Source: Candidatus Omnitrophota bacterium (lineage in GTDB: Bacteria > Omnitrophota > Omnitrophia > Omnitrophales > Aquincolibacteriaceae). Taken from it: a stretch of DNA of 10,399 bases. This document shows positions 1 to 6,254 of this stretch, one piece after another (position 1 is the first letter of the stretch; each line of letters opens with the position of its first letter). Position numbers and translations under genes: made by a program. Below the pieces are notes generated by a model that was not told the origin of the DNA, made no database searches, and saw only the letters and a program-made list of their open reading frames with translations. The stretch is from positions 1 through 10,399 of the forward strand of contig JAHFHJ010000026.1 in assembly GCA_023246985.1 (NCBI GenBank), read 5' to 3'.

Positions 1-974
<974 letters not shown>

Positions 975-1295
975 CTTTACTTTTACGCCGCAAAACGTAA
1001 AAGGTAATCATAAAATGTCGGGACTTATTCACCCTGTCAGATCCATGGGTTCACTAATACCACATTCCATTCGATTTTATGGGTTGTGGTATTGTACCGT
1101 TAACCCTTAAAATCAAATGGAGAACGGTACTCATGTTGGGTTCTTGATTTGTTCAACGGAAATGCTTTCAAAACATTTTCACCGGAGCAAAGAAGGAATC
1201 CAACGGGGTGAACCTCGTGATCTTTGGAGCTTACGGAGTCAGATTGAAAATTCGCGTCTGAGGCGTCAGTTTTTTGACGACTTCGGGACATCGCT
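975..1295 (+). other. 23S–5S internal transcribed spacer
   Basis: A spacer of about 320 bases with no tRNA and no credible gene; long for a 23S–5S spacer. It holds several inverted repeats: TTTTACG (981–987) against CGTAAAA (996–1002), just past the 23S end and possibly part of the processing stem; the paired-hairpin repeat at 1055–1134 described separately; TTCACC near 1177 against GGTGAA near 1206; TCAGA (1239–1243) against TCTGA (1257–1261); and CGTCA (1264–1268) against TGACG (1275–1279). Open frames crossing it run into the 5S gene and are not credible proteins. It is presumably transcribed as part of the rRNA precursor. Confidence 0.8.
1055..1134. repeat. Paired-hairpin palindromic repeat, copy 1 (in the rRNA spacer)
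   Basis: Two hairpins lie side by side. The first has stem TACCAC (1058–1063) / GTGGTA (1086–1091). The second has stem GTACCGTT (1094–1101) / AACGGTAC (1123–1130). Their loops (1067–1085 and 1102–1120) are reverse complements of each other at 17 of 19 positions, so the element is an inverted pair of one ~34-base unit. A second copy at 2918–2996 differs at about six positions over ~74. The layout recalls BIMEs (paired REP hairpins), but here the loop is conserved rather than the stem. The family is not one I recognise. Confidence 0.85.
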
Positions 1296-1413
1296 TTCCG
1301 GTGGCCATAGGAGAGGGGCAACACCCGTTCCCATTCCGAATACGGAAGTTAAGCCCTCTACCGGCGATGGTACTAACGGAGCAATTCGTTGGGAGAGTAG
1401 CAAACTGCCGGAA
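1296..1413 (+). rRNA. rrf: 5S ribosomal RNA
   Basis: A 118-base RNA bounded by the terminal helix TTCCGGT (1296–1302) / GCCGGAA (1407–1413). The typical 5S core lies inside it: CACCCGTTCCCATTCCGAA at 1322–1340, then GAAGTTAAGCCC around 1344–1355, and GGGAGAGTAG at 1391–1400. Its position after 23S and before a strong terminator fits the last gene of an rRNA operon. Ends are set by the helix and could shift by one or two bases. Confidence 0.95.
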
Positions 1414-1422
1414 TTTTTTTAT

Positions 1423-1456
1423 AAAAAGGCCGCGCCTTCTTGGCGCGGCCTTTTTT
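1423..1456 (+). terminator. Intrinsic terminator of the rRNA operon
   Basis: A perfect 9-bp GC-rich stem, GGCCGCGCC (1428–1436) / GGCGCGGCC (1442–1450), with loop TTCTT, preceded by AAAAA and followed by TTTTTT. It lies ten bases after the 5S gene. The flanking A and T tracts could make it work in both directions. Confidence 0.95.
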
Positions 1457-1488
1457 ATGAGCATTTTCCGGCAGGAATATGTGGCGAG

Positions 1489-1565
1489 GAACCTGATGCG
1501 GACCCCCATGTCTGGGGGTGTGGAAGGGGCAGGACAGGACGAATCTTATCCTGCCTTATCCCGAT
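1489..1565 (+). mobile_element. Group II intron domain V–VI-like fragment, copy A (degenerate)
   Basis: A relative of the element at 2323–2402: GAACC, GATGCGGA, CATGTC, GGGGGTGTGG, then a hairpin GGCAGGA (1528–1534) / TCCTGCC (1549–1555), ending TATCCCGAT. In the better copy this order matches group IIC intron domain V (short hairpin with a two-base bulge and GGTGTGG tail) followed by domain VI and a 3' end. This copy has lost part of the first stem and is probably inactive. It starts 33 bases after the rRNA terminator, and group IIC introns are known to insert next to terminator hairpins. No 5' intron part or reverse transcriptase is present. Identification is by pattern only. Confidence 0.5.
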
Positions 1566-1660
1566 TTATAGTTCCCCAAATCGCCTCCAGAGAGAACGCG
1601 TCGCCAAAGAATCTCAGAACGCGTCTTACGGCTCTCAAGAAGAAAAAGCGCTCAAGAAGG

Positions 1661-1689
1661 TTGCCCGAGCTGCTTTTCTTGATTAGAAT
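1661..1689 (+). promoter_or_regulatory. Sigma70-type promoter of tRNA-Gly
   Basis: TTGCCC (1661–1666) and TAGAAT (1684–1689) are separated by exactly 17 bases. They match the -35 and -10 consensus at 4/6 and 5/6. Transcription would start near 1696, about 20 bases before the mature tRNA. Since a strong terminator separates the tRNA from 5S, a separate promoter is expected here. Confidence 0.55.
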
Positions 1690-1715
1690 AGTCCCCGTTT
1701 CAAAAATCCCATTGC

Positions 1716-1786
1716 GCGGGCATAGCATAATGGTAATGTCCTAGCCTTCCAAGCTAGTCATGCGGGTTCGATTCCCGCTGCCCGCT
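1716..1786 (+). tRNA. tRNA-Gly (anticodon UCC)
   Basis: A 71-base cloverleaf: acceptor strands GCGGGCA (1716–1722) and TGCCCGC (1779–1785) with U73 at 1786; anticodon stem CTAGC (1741–1745) / GCTAG (1753–1757); loop CTTCCAA with anticodon TCC at 1748–1750; T arm GCGGG-TTCGATT-CCCGC. It closely resembles bacterial tRNA-Gly(UCC). No CCA is encoded (ATG follows), so the 3' end must be added enzymatically. It reads the GGA/GGG glycine codons. Its 3' tail is copied downstream (see 1769–1962). Confidence 0.97.
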
Positions 1787-1962
1787 ATGAACCGCACTGG
1801 GTTCATAGCCAATCGAATGAGTGATGCATCCCTGGAATTGAGTGCGGAAGGAATCGAAGGGAGCGCTTGTACGCGAATATGACAAATGTCATGTTCACAA
1901 GCGCGGGGGGCCGACCTGAAGCGAATGGAGTGAGTGGAAGGCGCCGATTCCCGCTGCCCGCT
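1769..1962 (+). repeat. Direct repeat of the tRNA-Gly 3' tail enclosing a structured ~176-base insert
   Basis: The 18 bases CGATTCCCGCTGCCCGCT at the tRNA 3' end (1769–1786) recur exactly at 1945–1962, giving a 176-base unit. The second copy, not the tRNA, is followed by TTTTTCTTC, as expected if the insert separated the tRNA from its original T-rich end. Inside the insert, CTATGAACC (1785–1793) / GGTTCATAG (1800–1808) forms a hairpin touching the tRNA end, and GGAATCG (1850–1856) is complementary to CGATTCC in both tail copies. The arrangement resembles the attL/attR footprint of an element integrated in a tRNA gene, but the insert is far too short for an island and has no gene. A tail-duplicating non-autonomous element is the best inference. 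Confidence 0.75.
1863..1904. repeat. Nested palindrome inside the tRNA-tail insert
   Basis: Outer arms GCGCTTGT (1863–1870) / ACAAGCGC (1897–1904) enclose an inner palindrome ATGACA-AA-TGTCAT (1879–1892). All pairs are perfect. It could be a cruciform or RNA hairpin, a recombinase or transposase binding site, or an operator. Nothing in the window says which. Confidence 0.7.
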
Positions 1963-2075
1963 TTTTCTTCGAATTTTTTTAATAAGGAATGTGACGCCGC
2001 ACGGATTTCTTCACTCATTAGGAATTTCTGCCGTCCGGTTATCGAACGATTCATTTTGCGCAACCTAACGTTTTT

Positions 2076-2101
2076 CAATGGGTTAACGGACCCATTGTTT
2101 T
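2076..2101 (+). terminator. Terminator-like hairpin
   Basis: Perfect 8-bp stem CAATGGGT (2076–2083) / ACCCATTG (2090–2097), loop TAACGG, followed by TTTT. The T tract is short and no complete gene lies directly upstream, so it could end leftover tRNA-Gly read-through or be a relic. See the finding at 2066–2089 for a second reading of this sequence. Confidence 0.35.
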
Positions 2102-2157
2102 AATCGATTTGAATTCGCTCACGTGTTATTTTGGCGCTCTCACCCAAGAAGCGGCCC

Positions 2158-2289
2158 ATGAACACCGGCAAAACCGTTTTCTCTCAAACGATGGAATTCC
2201 CGTCCATTTACGAGTTCCCAAAATGCGTTGGCCGTTACCAAGGCGATGACAAAATCAAAAGCCTTTTAGATATGAAAACAAGCGTTTGA
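2158..2289 (+). pseudogene. IS4-type transposase (DUF4372 N-terminus), fragment
   Basis: An ATG at 2158 opens a 43-codon frame beginning MNTGKTVFSQ, then MEFPSIYEFPKCVGRYQG, ending at TGA 2289. This matches, from memory, the start of IS4-family transposases with the DUF4372 domain, which usually begin MNTGK-VFSQ-MDF and continue through EF-KCV-RY-G and VKSFS into the catalytic DDE domain. Here the match ends after about 35 residues (…DDKIKS). Everything downstream is missing: no DDE domain, and the intron-like hairpins at 2323–2402 take its place. It is a dead 5' remnant of an insertion sequence. I cannot find convincing IS ends. Confidence 0.7.
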
Positions 2290-2322
2290 ACAACAGCTTG
2301 ATGCATAGAAACACCGCTTTCT

Positions 2323-2402
2323 GAACCGCCGGATGCGGAGCCGCATGTCGGGGGGTGTGGGAGGGGAAGGACAAGACGAACCTTGTCCTCCCCTATCCCG
2401 AT
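2323..2402 (+). mobile_element. Group II intron domain V–VI-like fragment, copy B
   Basis: The better of the two copies. The hairpin ATGCGG (2333–2338) / CCGCAT (2340–2345, sharing the loop bases) is followed by GTC as a bulge-like step and GGGGGGTGTGGG. The lower 5' strand starts CGCCGG, and CGC is the catalytic triad form of group IIC domain V. A second hairpin GGACAAG (2368–2374) / CTTGTCC (2381–2387), extended by GGGG/CCCC, resembles domain VI, with an unpaired A at 2395 seven bases before the end …TCCCGAT, where a branch point would sit. One C seems lost from the lower stem, so it is probably inactive. No reverse transcriptase or 5' domains are present. Family assignment is by motif memory, not alignment. 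Confidence 0.5.
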
Positions 2403-2524
2403 CCGATTATAAGGAGAAGAGGCAGGTGGATTTTGTGGATCCTGAGTTCTGGCCCGGCGATGCTCCAAGGCATTACGCCCCGCGCCGTTTTATGTGCTAA
2501 ACTTAGGGTGACGGGATAAAAACT

Positions 2525-2920
2525 ATGGCTAAGGGAAAACGCTCAAAAAAATCAAGGCCGGCAGATGAAAAAAGAAAAGGATCCCTGAAAGAGATCCTGT
2601 CTCTTTACGCGAAGATCGCCGAGCTCAAAAAAGAGGTCGCTAAAACGACGGGGACCGGAACGCACGCGGAAGAACGCCTGACCGATCTTGAAGCCCATGT
2701 CAATCTGTTGACTCGGTTTCTGACCACCCTTTGTATAGAGAAACTGGGAATGCGTGTCGGGACTCTCAGGAGCATCATCCGCCGCGTTGAAAAAGAGGCC
2801 CTCCGCGATTCCCAGATCATGGAACTCGAGTTTCTCTATAAGCTTTCCCATGGGAGTTCCAGAAAAACGCCCTCCGCTCCCGCCAAGGCCAGAGATGATC
2901 CCTGGGAGCAAATCTCCTAG
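2525..2920 (+). CDS. Small basic helical protein of unknown function
   Basis: A 131-residue protein that I do not recognise. Residues 2–20 are strongly basic (KGKRSKKSRPADEKRKGS). Segments 20–40, 47–70 and 80–105 look helical, with heptad-like leucine/isoleucine spacing (LKEILSLYAKIAELKKEV; LTDLEAHVNLLTRFL) that suggests a coiled coil. The tail from about 110 is Ser/Pro-rich and probably disordered. It has no signal peptide, membrane segment or catalytic motif. GGGA at 2513–2516, eight bases before the ATG, is a fair ribosome binding site. The TAG stop at 2918–2920 is also the first three bases of the palindromic repeat that follows. The basic N-terminus would suit nucleic-acid or membrane binding, but that is conjecture. 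The complementary-strand frame (2552–2926) is less protein-like. Gene reality is likely, function unknown. Confidence 0.65.
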   Translation: MAKGKRSKKSRPADEKRKGSLKEILSLYAKIAELKKEVAKTTGTGTHAEERLTDLEAHVNLLTRFLTTLCIEKLGMRVGTLRSIIRRVEKEALRDSQIMELEFLYKLSHGSSRKTPSAPAKARDDPWEQIS

Positions 2921-2996
2921 TACCACATGACATTTGATTTTACGGGTTGTGGTATTGTACCGTTAACCCTAAAATCAAATGGAAAACGGTACTAAT
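2918..2996. repeat. Paired-hairpin palindromic repeat, copy 2
   Basis: Near-twin of 1055–1134. Outer ends TAGTACC (2918–2924) and GGTACTA (2988–2994) are perfect inverted repeats. Inside are two hairpins: TACCAC (2921–2926) / GTGGTA (2949–2954) and GTACCGTT (2957–2964) / AACGGTAC (2985–2992). The loops again complement one another (AACCC, TAAAATCAAATG on one side and the reverse complement on the other, with one indel). The element begins exactly at the stop codon of the upstream gene, so it would form the 3' end of that mRNA and might protect or terminate it. Confidence 0.85.
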
Positions 2997-2997
2997 G

Positions 2998-3049
2998 CGC
3001 AGTCAAGATTGAAATGAGGAGTTCCAATTTCAATCTGCACAATACTGCG
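2998..3049. repeat. Long hairpin between the palindromic repeat and the topA leader
   Basis: Inner stem AGATTGAAAT (3006–3015) / ATTTCAATCT (3027–3036) is perfect over 10 bp with an 11-base loop. An outer pair CGCAGT (2998–3003) / ACTGCG (3044–3049) flanks it. It joins copy 2 of the repeat to the single unit at 3043–3078, so the whole stretch 2918–3078 can fold on itself. No T tract follows, so it is not a typical intrinsic terminator. Confidence 0.7.
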
Positions 3050-3078
3050 AACCCCTAAAATCAAAATTGACGCGATAC
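3043..3078 (+). repeat. Single hairpin unit of the same repeat family
   Basis: TAC-TGCG (3043–3049) / CGCG-ATAC (3071–3078) encloses AACCCCTAAAATCAAA, the same loop core as in the two paired copies. The stem bases differ but still pair (TGCG with CGCG, including one G·U). It lies about 50 bases upstream of the proposed topA promoter. Confidence 0.65.
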
Positions 3079-3125
3079 CAACCTGTTTTCATAGCACAAA
3101 GGCTATAGGTCCGATAAACTTGCCG

Positions 3126-3154
3126 TTTACAAGCGTCTTTATTTTGTTTAAAAT
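3126..3154 (+). promoter_or_regulatory. Sigma70-type promoter, probably for topA
   Basis: TTTACA (3126–3131) and TAAAAT (3149–3154) lie 17 bases apart and match consensus at 5/6 each. A start near 3161 would leave a leader of about 64 bases before the GTG at 3225. It is the best promoter-like sequence in the topA upstream region. Confidence 0.6.
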
Positions 3155-3224
3155 CCCATCTCTTAAAAGCAAGCGGTAAGCACTTACAAACTTATCACTT
3201 ATAACAAGCATCCGGGGAATCTTT

Positions 3225-5348
3225 GTGACCACAGCGAAGAAGAACGTCAAAGCCGTTAAAAGTTCCAAAACTGCCACGCCCGTTAAAACTGCCCAAGGGC
3301 CCAAACATCTCGTAATTGTCGAATCTCCGGCCAAGGCCAAGACCCTCAACAAGTTCCTGGGGAAGGCTTTTCAGGTCGTTGCTTCCATGGGCCATGTCCG
3401 GGACCTGCCCAAGAGCCGGATGGGGGTGGATATCGAACATGATTTTACTCCCGAATATATCATTATCCGCCGGGCCTCCAAGACCGTGAAACAGCTCAAG
3501 AAGGACGCCGAGGGCAAAGAGACCCTCTATGTCGCGCCCGATCCGGACCGCGAGGGGGAGGCCATCAGCTGGCATCTTGCGCATATTTTTTCAGAACAGA
3601 ACCCGGGGGCGAAGATTCTCCGTGTGGAATTCAACGAGATCACGCAATCCGCCGTGTTGAGGGCCTTCGATCATCCCCGCGCGATCGATATGAATCTTGT
3701 GAACGCGCAGCAAGCACGCCGTATTCTGGACCGTGTGGTGGGGTATCAACTCAGCCCGCTTCTTTGGCGCAATGTGGGCCGGGGGTTGAGCGCCGGACGC
3801 GTGCAGTCCGTGGCGTTGCGTTTTGTGGTGGACCGCGAGCGCGAGATCCGGAAATTCGTGCCGCAAGAATACTGGACGCTTGACGCGAAACTTTCCGCGG
3901 TCGACGGTTCCGAACAGCAGAAGATATTTCTTTCCCGCCTTTCGCAAATTGATAAGAAAAAAGCCGAGCTCCAAGGGCAAGCGGAAACGGATCGGATCAA
4001 GCAGGAGCTCGGGCAGCTTTCCTTTCAAGTCTCTCATATCGAAAAGACGGAAAAACGGCGAAAGCCCCAGGCGCCGTACATTACAAGCAAACTCCAGCAG
4101 GAGGCCTACGGCCGGCTTGGGTTCTCGGCCGCGAACACGATGCGTATTGCCCAGAGACTTTATGAAGGCGTGGAGCTGGGGCAAGAAGGGAGCGTAGGTC
4201 TTATCACCTACATGCGAACGGATTCCGTGAATATTGCCGCGTCCGCGCGGGAGGAAGCCGCGCGGTATATCCGCGAGAAGTTCGGCAAAGAATATCTTCC
4301 GGAAAAACCGGCGGTCTATCAATCCCGCAAAGGCGCGCAGGAAGCGCACGAAGCCATTCGTCCCACCTCGGCCTTCCGCATTCCCGACTCGATCAAGGAT
4401 TTTCTCGAAAGCGACGAGCTGAAACTCTACGAACTTATTTGGCGGAAGTTCCTGGCGTCCCAGATGGTTCCCGCGGTCGACGAACACACCGCGATTTCGA
4501 TCCTGGCCGGAGAAAAATACGGGTTCCGCACGACGGGCAAGCGGAATCTCTTTTTGGGATTCACGGCCGCATTCGGCGAGATCAAGGCCGAAAAAGAAAA
4601 TTCCAGGGAGATCGAAGAAGAAATGCCCGAAGCCCTGGAGTTGCCCGACCTGAAGGTCGGACAGAACCTCAAGCTCCACGAACTTTTAGGGGAACAGCAT
4701 TTCACCAAGCCTCCGGCGAGATTCAATGACGCGAGCCTGATCAAATTGCTTGAAGAAAAAGGCATCGGCCGGCCGAGCACTTACGCGCCTACGATCTCAA
4801 CGATTCTGGGACGGATGTACGCGGAACGCAAGGGCGGGGCCCTCATGCCCACGGAACTCGGCGAGACCGTCGCGGATATCCTGGTGAAACATTTCCCGAA
4901 GATCCTGGACGAGGCGTTTACGGCGCTCATGGAAGAAGAGCTCGATGAGATCGAAGAAGGGAAAATGGATTGGGTGAAGGTGCTAAAGGATTTTTACGGC
5001 CCCTTCAGCGAATTTTTAGCGCGCGCTCAAACCGAAATGAAAAATGTCAAACCCGCGCCGGTTCCCACGGATTACCAATGCGATGTTTGCGGCAAACAGC
5101 TTTTCATCAAATTTGGACGGTTCGGGAAATTCATGGCGTGCGCCGGATTCCCGGAATGCAAGTTCACGCGCTCGATCCCGACCGGATTCTTTTGCCCCGA
5201 GACGGGCTGCGGCGGGGAACTGGTGAAGCGCCGGGCCAAGGGCCGCCGCGCATTCTACGGCTGCTCGAATTACCCGAAATGCACGCATGTGGCCAACGAG
5301 CTTCCGAAAAAAGAAGATGCCGCGGAAGCTTCCTCCGAAGCGCCGTGA
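3225..5348 (+). CDS. topA: DNA topoisomerase I (type IA)
   Basis: A 707-residue type IA topoisomerase that relaxes negative supercoils by cutting and passing a single strand. The Toprim domain opens with LVIVESPAKAKTLNKFLG (catalytic Glu33), and the metal-binding motif PDPDREGEAISWHL carries Asp106, Asp108 and Glu110. The active-site tyrosine is Tyr329 in GLITYMRTDS. The conserved EKGIGRPSTYAPTIS lies around 510–526. Two C4 zinc motifs close the protein: Cys619/622/639/645 and Cys657/662/680/686; E. coli TopA has a longer tail. Start is GTG at 3225 with GGGGA just upstream, the only start that keeps the Toprim strand. It adds about 25 Lys/Thr-rich residues before the usual N-terminus. The xer gene follows ten bases after the stop, a pairing also found in other bacteria. 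Identification is secure. Confidence 0.97.
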   Translation: MTTAKKNVKAVKSSKTATPVKTAQGPKHLVIVESPAKAKTLNKFLGKAFQVVASMGHVRDLPKSRMGVDIEHDFTPEYIIIRRASKTVKQLKKDAEGKETLYVAPDPDREGEAISWHLAHIFSEQNPGAKILRVEFNEITQSAVLRAFDHPRAIDMNLVNAQQARRILDRVVGYQLSPLLWRNVGRGLSAGRVQSVALRFVVDREREIRKFVPQEYWTLDAKLSAVDGSEQQKIFLSRLSQIDKKKAELQGQAETDRIKQELGQLSFQVSHIEKTEKRRKPQAPYITSKLQQEAYGRLGFSAANTMRIAQRLYEGVELGQEGSVGLITYMRTDSVNIAASAREEAARYIREKFGKEYLPEKPAVYQSRKGAQEAHEAIRPTSAFRIPDSIKDFLESDELKLYELIWRKFLASQMVPAVDEHTAISILAGEKYGFRTTGKRNLFLGFTAAFGEIKAEKENSREIEEEMPEALELPDLKVGQNLKLHELLGEQHFTKPPARFNDASLIKLLEEKGIGRPSTYAPTISTILGRMYAERKGGALMPTELGETVADILVKHFPKILDEAFTALMEEELDEIEEGKMDWVKVLKDFYGPFSEFLARAQTEMKNVKPAPVPTDYQCDVCGKQLFIKFGRFGKFMACAGFPECKFTRSIPTGFFCPETGCGGELVKRRAKGRRAFYGCSNYPKCTHVANELPKKEDAAEASSEAP

Positions 5349-5358
5349 GCCCGGGGCC

Positions 5359-6237
5359 ATGAATAAGCCGGTGGAGGATTTTTTGAATTTTTTGGCGACC
5401 GAAAAGGGCGCCTCGGAACACACGACCAAGAATTACGGGATCGATCTTCGGGAATTCATGAAGTTCCTCGAGGCGAAGGATTTAAAAGAACTGACCTATC
5501 TTGATATCCGCTCCTTTTTGGCGTTTCTGAAAAACCGCGCCTACAGCAAGAGCTCCATTTCCCGCAAGCTTGCGTGTCTCAGATCTTTTTTCAAGTATCT
5601 GGTGCGCGAGAATAGCCTGACCCAGAATCCCGCGGCCGGGATCGCGACTCCCAAGAAGGAAAAGCGTCTGCCGTCTTTTTTGAGCATCGAGGAGATCACC
5701 CGGCTTCTGGAAGCTCCGGCCAAGAATTGCTGGGAGGAAAAACGCGATAAGGCGATCCTGGAGATGCTTTACAGCTCCGGGTTGCGCGTGAGCGAGCTTG
5801 TGGGTCTGAATCACGATGATCTGGATTTTTTTGGCGGGCTCGTGCGGGTGCGCGGCAAAGGAAAAAAAGAACGCATCGTCCCCGTGGGGCAGGCGGCCTT
5901 GAACAGCCTGCGCGCTTCTCTGGATGTCAAACCGCCGAGAGAAACCTCGAACGCGATCAAGAAGCCTCTTTTCATCAGCCGTATCGGAACCCGGCTCACC
6001 GATCGCAGTATCCGCCGGATGATCCTGAAATATGTAAAACGAACCGGTTTGAGTAAAGAGATTTCGCCCCACACCTTTCGCCATTCCTTCGCGACGCACA
6101 TGCTCGACCGCGGCGCGGATCTTCGAAGCGTTCAGGAGCTTTTGGGGCACGCGAATCTTTCGACCACTCAAATTTATACGCATGTGACGACGCAGCGTCT
6201 TAAAGACGCTTACGCGGCGGCGCATCCGAGGGCTTGA
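5359..6237 (+). CDS. xerD: Tyrosine recombinase XerC/XerD
   Basis: A 292-residue site-specific recombinase of the Xer type. These enzymes resolve chromosome dimers at dif near the terminus, normally with FtsK. The N-terminal core-binding domain spans about 1–90 (VEDFLNFL…NYGIDLREF). The catalytic set is complete: Arg143 (SSGLRVSEL), Lys167 (RGKGKKER), His238 and Arg241 (PHTFRHSFATHML), His264 (LLGHANLSTTQ) and Tyr273 (IYTHV). Length is normal. The C-terminus ends HPRA, as E. coli XerD does, but XerC and XerD cannot be separated safely without a tree, and this could be the only Xer. Start ATG 5359 is ten bases after the topA stop with a weak GGGG upstream. An in-frame ATG at 5287 would add 24 residues overlapping topA and looks unlikely. 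Probably co-transcribed with topA. Confidence 0.93.
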   Translation: MNKPVEDFLNFLATEKGASEHTTKNYGIDLREFMKFLEAKDLKELTYLDIRSFLAFLKNRAYSKSSISRKLACLRSFFKYLVRENSLTQNPAAGIATPKKEKRLPSFLSIEEITRLLEAPAKNCWEEKRDKAILEMLYSSGLRVSELVGLNHDDLDFFGGLVRVRGKGKKERIVPVGQAALNSLRASLDVKPPRETSNAIKKPLFISRIGTRLTDRSIRRMILKYVKRTGLSKEISPHTFRHSFATHMLDRGADLRSVQELLGHANLSTTQIYTHVTTQRLKDAYAAAHPRA

Positions 6238-6254
6238 TCGAGCGGTTTTGCGAG

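Noticed and set aside
1117..1744. Long open frames (189 and 156 codons) across the rRNA spacer, 5S gene, terminator and intron-like fragment
   Set aside because: They run through the 5S rRNA, a strong terminator and palindromes. Composition is not protein-like and no domain is visible.
1867..2103. A 78-codon plus-strand frame (and a 91-codon minus frame at 1803–2078) in the tRNA-tail insert region
   Set aside because: Both cross the palindromes and the duplicated tRNA tail, have no family resemblance, and are more simply explained as chance in structured non-coding DNA.
2405..2500. Short in-frame stretch (DYKEKRQVDFVDPEFW…, stop at 2498–2500) after the intron-like fragment, perhaps the tail of a disrupted gene
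   Set aside because: About 31 codons without a start and with no family I recognise. It could be an exon remnant, but the sequence gives no support for a specific call.
2475..2503. Possible promoter for the small unknown gene with TGC-TAAACT (2495–2503)
   Set aside because: The -10 matches only 4/6 and there is no acceptable -35 at the right distance.
975..3224. CRISPR array
   Set aside because: The repeated units are inverted pairs at scattered sites with no regular spacers and no cas genes.
3591..4679. A 362-codon open frame on the minus strand opposite topA
   Set aside because: Its complement is an unmistakable topoisomerase I. Long antisense frames are common in GC-rich coding DNA, and this one shows no domain.
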